Shown here in pieces: positions 62,030 to 64,000 of a DNA stretch of 64,000 nucleotides. The notes under the pieces are model-generated. The model made no database searches, was not told where the DNA came from, and saw only the letters and a list, made by a program, of their open reading frames with translations. The DNA lies in NCBI RefSeq assembly GCF_000144625.1, contig NC_014376.1, positions 3,868,501-3,932,500 on the forward strand, in the 5' to 3' direction. How positions within the stretch are numbered: position 1 is the first letter of the stretch; each line of letters begins with the position of its first letter. The position numbers and the translations under genes are program-made. Source of the stretch: [Clostridium] saccharolyticum WM1 (GTDB lineage: Bacteria > Bacillota > Clostridia > Lachnospirales > Lachnospiraceae).

Positions 62030-62613
62030 TGATTCTATTGATCGATAATTATGACAGCTTTTCCTACAACTTAGTCCAGATGTCCGGCGGCTTACATCCT
62101 GATATCAGGGTCATACGAAACGATGAGATGACCGCAGAAGAAATCAGGGACCTCTCTCCCAGCCATATCATCCTCTCCCCGGGTCCCGGCTACCCAAAGA
62201 ACGCCGGCGTATGCGAGGACGTGGTCAGGAAGCTTTCCGGAACAGTCCCCATCCTTGGGGTATGTCTGGGACACCAGGGAATCTGCGAGGTATTCGGAGC
62301 AGAAATCATCCATGCAAAGAAGCTGATGCACGGAAAGCAGAGCCTTCTTACCATCAATGGTTCCGATCCTATCTTTCATGGGCTTCCGGAACAGATTCTG
62401 GCAGCCAGGTATCACTCTCTTATTGCAGCAAAGGATACTCTCCCCGATTGTCTGATGGTTATCGGATCCGATGACATGGGGGAGGTCATGGCAGTAAAGC
62501 ATAAGGAATATTCTCTTTACGGGCTTCAGTTCCATCCGGAATCCATCCTGACCCCCCAGGGAAAGACCATTCTTAAAAATTTCTTATCCATTCACAGAAA
62601 GGAGGCGGAGTAA
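62029..62613 (+). CDS. trpG: Anthranilate synthase component II (glutamine amidotransferase)
   Basis: The 194-residue class I amidotransferase has LIDNYDSFSYNLVQ near 3, LSPGPGYPKNAG near 48, the nucleophile Cys in GVCLGHQGI near 78-86, and His/Glu in QFHPESILTP near 171. It supplies ammonia from glutamine to TrpE. The start overlaps the trpE stop (TGATG), so expression is coupled. It is a stand-alone TrpG rather than a TrpG-TrpD fusion. Confidence 0.96.
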   Translation: MILLIDNYDSFSYNLVQMSGGLHPDIRVIRNDEMTAEEIRDLSPSHIILSPGPGYPKNAGVCEDVVRKLSGTVPILGVCLGHQGICEVFGAEIIHAKKLMHGKQSLLTINGSDPIFHGLPEQILAARYHSLIAAKDTLPDCLMVIGSDDMGEVMAVKHKEYSLYGLQFHPESILTPQGKTILKNFLSIHRKEAE

Positions 62614-63633
62614 ATGATTCAGCAGGCGATCCATGAAGTAATCTCAGGGCAGGATCTAAGCTTTGAGGCCGCAAAAGAGGTCATGAACGAGATCATGAGC
62701 GGAGAAACCACCCCAGCCCAAATGGCTGCATTTTTAACAGGGCTTCGGATGAAAGGGGAAACCATTGACGAGATTACCGCCTGTGCCACGGTCATGCGGG
62801 AAAAGGCCATAAGGCTGGAACCGGACTTTCCGGTCATTGATATTGTAGGCACAGGAGGCGACGAGGCAGGTACCTTTAACATTTCCACCACCACCGCATT
62901 TGTGGTTGCCTCAGGAGGGGTTCCTGTGGCAAAGCACGGCAACCGCAGTGTTTCCAGCAAAAGCGGTGCTGCCGATGTGCTGGAACACCTGGGGGTGAAT
63001 TTAAACCTTACAGCCGAGCAATCCGGGGAGATCTTAAAGAAAACAGGCATGTGCTTCCTCTTTGCCCAGGCATACCATTCCTCCATGAAGTACGCCGGAC
63101 CGGTACGGAAAGAGCTTGGAGTCCGGACCATATTTAATATCCTTGGTCCTCTCTCCAATCCTGCAGGAGCTACCATGCAGCTTTTAGGGGTATACGACAG
63201 AAAGCTGGTGGAGCCCCTGGCCCAGGTATTAAGTAATCTGGGGGTTAAGCGGGGACTGGTGGTCTGCGGAGATGACGGACTTGATGAGGCGACTGTCACA
63301 GGCCCCAGCCATGTATGCGAAATCCGCTTCGGAACGCTGACTCCCTATGAGATTACACCGGAGCAGTTTTCCTTAAATCGGAGCAGCCTTTCATCGCTTG
63401 CCGGCGGCACTCCGGAAGAAAATGCCCGTATCACCAGGGATATCTTAAATGGAAGGCTCCATGGGCCAAAAAGGGATATTGTCCTCTTAAACGCTGCCTT
63501 AAGCCTGTACCTGGGAATTGATGACTGCACCATTTCCCAATGCATGGAAAAAGCGGCCTTCCTCATAGATTCAGGAAAGGCCGCCGATAAGCTGGAGGAA
63601 TTTGTGAAAGTGACCAATGAGGTGGTTTTATGA
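62614..63633 (+). CDS. trpD: Anthranilate phosphoribosyltransferase
   Basis: The 339-residue protein has the PRPP-binding segment [22 protein letters not shown] near 77-98, [22 protein letters not shown] near 108 and [10 protein letters not shown] near 181. It couples anthranilate to PRPP. The ATG follows the trpG stop immediately, with GAAAGGAGGCGG inside the end of trpG. Its own end overlaps trpC by ATGA. Confidence 0.96.
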   Translation: MIQQAIHEVISGQDLSFEAAKEVMNEIMSGETTPAQMAAFLTGLRMKGETIDEITACATVMREKAIRLEPDFPVIDIVGTGGDEAGTFNISTTTAFVVASGGVPVAKHGNRSVSSKSGAADVLEHLGVNLNLTAEQSGEILKKTGMCFLFAQAYHSSMKYAGPVRKELGVRTIFNILGPLSNPAGATMQLLGVYDRKLVEPLAQVLSNLGVKRGLVVCGDDGLDEATVTGPSHVCEIRFGTLTPYEITPEQFSLNRSSLSSLAGGTPEENARITRDILNGRLHGPKRDIVLLNAALSLYLGIDDCTISQCMEKAAFLIDSGKAADKLEEFVKVTNEVVL

Positions 63634-64000
63634 TACTTGATGTACTGGCTGACTCCTCCAGAAAACGGGTGGAGGCGGCAAAAGAAAAAATCTCTATGAA
63701 AACCATGGAGAAGCTGGCCTGTTCCGCTTTGGAAAAAACAAAGATAAAAGGTCTCTCCTTTGAGCAAAGCCTGTCTTCTCCAGGCATTTCCTTTATCTGT
63801 GAAGTAAAGCGGGCTTCTCCTTCCAAGGGCCTTATTGCTCCTGAATTCCCCTATGTGGAAATCGCAAAGGATTTCCAGGCGGCTGGGGCGGATGCCATTT
63901 CCGTCCTCACGGAACCGGAATACTTTCTGGGAAACAACAGCTATCTGACCGGGATCAGCCATGAAGTGGATCTCCCCCTTCTCAGAAAGGATTTTACAGT
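63630..64000 (+). CDS. trpC: Indole-3-glycerol phosphate synthase, cut by the right edge
   Basis: The first 123 codons are in the window. They include the catalytic Lys region [21 protein letters not shown] near 53-73 and [17 protein letters not shown] near 86-102, both standard for TrpC, and LPLLRKDF near 115. It closes the indole ring in tryptophan synthesis. The start ATG (63630) overlaps the trpD stop. trpF, trpB and trpA would be expected beyond the edge. Confidence 0.95.
   Translation, partial: MILDVLADSSRKRVEAAKEKISMKTMEKLACSALEKTKIKGLSFEQSLSSPGISFICEVKRASPSKGLIAPEFPYVEIAKDFQAAGADAISVLTEPEYFLGNNSYLTGISHEVDLPLLRKDFT

Overview
The window looks like the chromosome of a spore-forming, anaerobic, Gram-positive Clostridia member, most likely of the Lachnospiraceae (Lacrimispora or Clostridium saccharolyticum-like). 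This is judged from clostridial-style gene content (spoIIM, HemZ-type radical SAM protein, bifunctional RelA, T-box trp operon, choline-binding-type wall repeats, GntP/PdxA2/DUF1537 island) and strong AGGAGG ribosome binding sites. The species is inferred, not proven. No rRNA, tRNA, CRISPR array or complete insertion sequence was seen. Apart from a + strand island at 15.6-17.6 kb and the trp operon at 60.1-64.0 kb, nearly all genes read on the minus strand.

Positions 1-7.6 kb hold one end of an integrative/conjugative element: parA, parB and a giant N6-methylase/SNF2-helicase protein that runs off the left edge. A TnpV-like gene lies inside the giant gene on the same strand in another frame, with its own ribosome binding site and a terminator-like hairpin just behind it. 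Next to the element (7.6-10.7 kb) is an operon of two paralogous glycosyltransferases and a collagen-like protein, probably a glycosylated spore-surface module.

Positions 10.8-17.6 kb hold a regulon that I read as methylthioribose / 5-deoxyribose disposal. Transporter, kinase (mtnK), isomerase (mtnA-like) and class II aldolase lie in one direction; a DeoR regulator and an iron alcohol dehydrogenase lie divergently. The predicted products are DHAP plus a small aldehyde, which the dehydrogenase would reduce. Positions 17.9-31 kb are mostly housekeeping: DinB, CDP-alcohol phosphatidyltransferase, GNAT, a LysM-containing 5'-nucleotidase, aspS, hisS, hemZ, an MBL hydrolase, relA and add.

Positions 31-43 kb hold an 11-gene operon for uptake and recycling of peptidoglycan sugars: murQ, three ABC transporter genes, a MurK-type kinase, a ROK kinase, a GH4 glycosidase, a GlmA-like acetyltransferase, a PIG-L-type deacetylase, namZ and nagZ. 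Both glycosidases NamZ and NagZ lack signal peptides, so degradation appears to be cytoplasmic after import. A consensus sigma-A promoter and a palindromic operator candidate precede it.

Positions 43.3-50.5 kb hold a 1933-residue secreted PHP/OB-fold/lamin-tail protein with wall-binding repeats and a YibE/F membrane protein. A decayed GltD-like oxidoreductase follows, then apt, xerD, spoIIM, nudF and proC. Positions 55.2-60 kb hold a four-carbon acid-sugar operon (DUF1537 kinase, PdxA2, GntP permease, DeoR regulator) with a promoter and two direct-repeat operator sites. A tryptophan T-box leader then precedes trpE-trpG-trpD-trpC; trpC is cut by the right edge.
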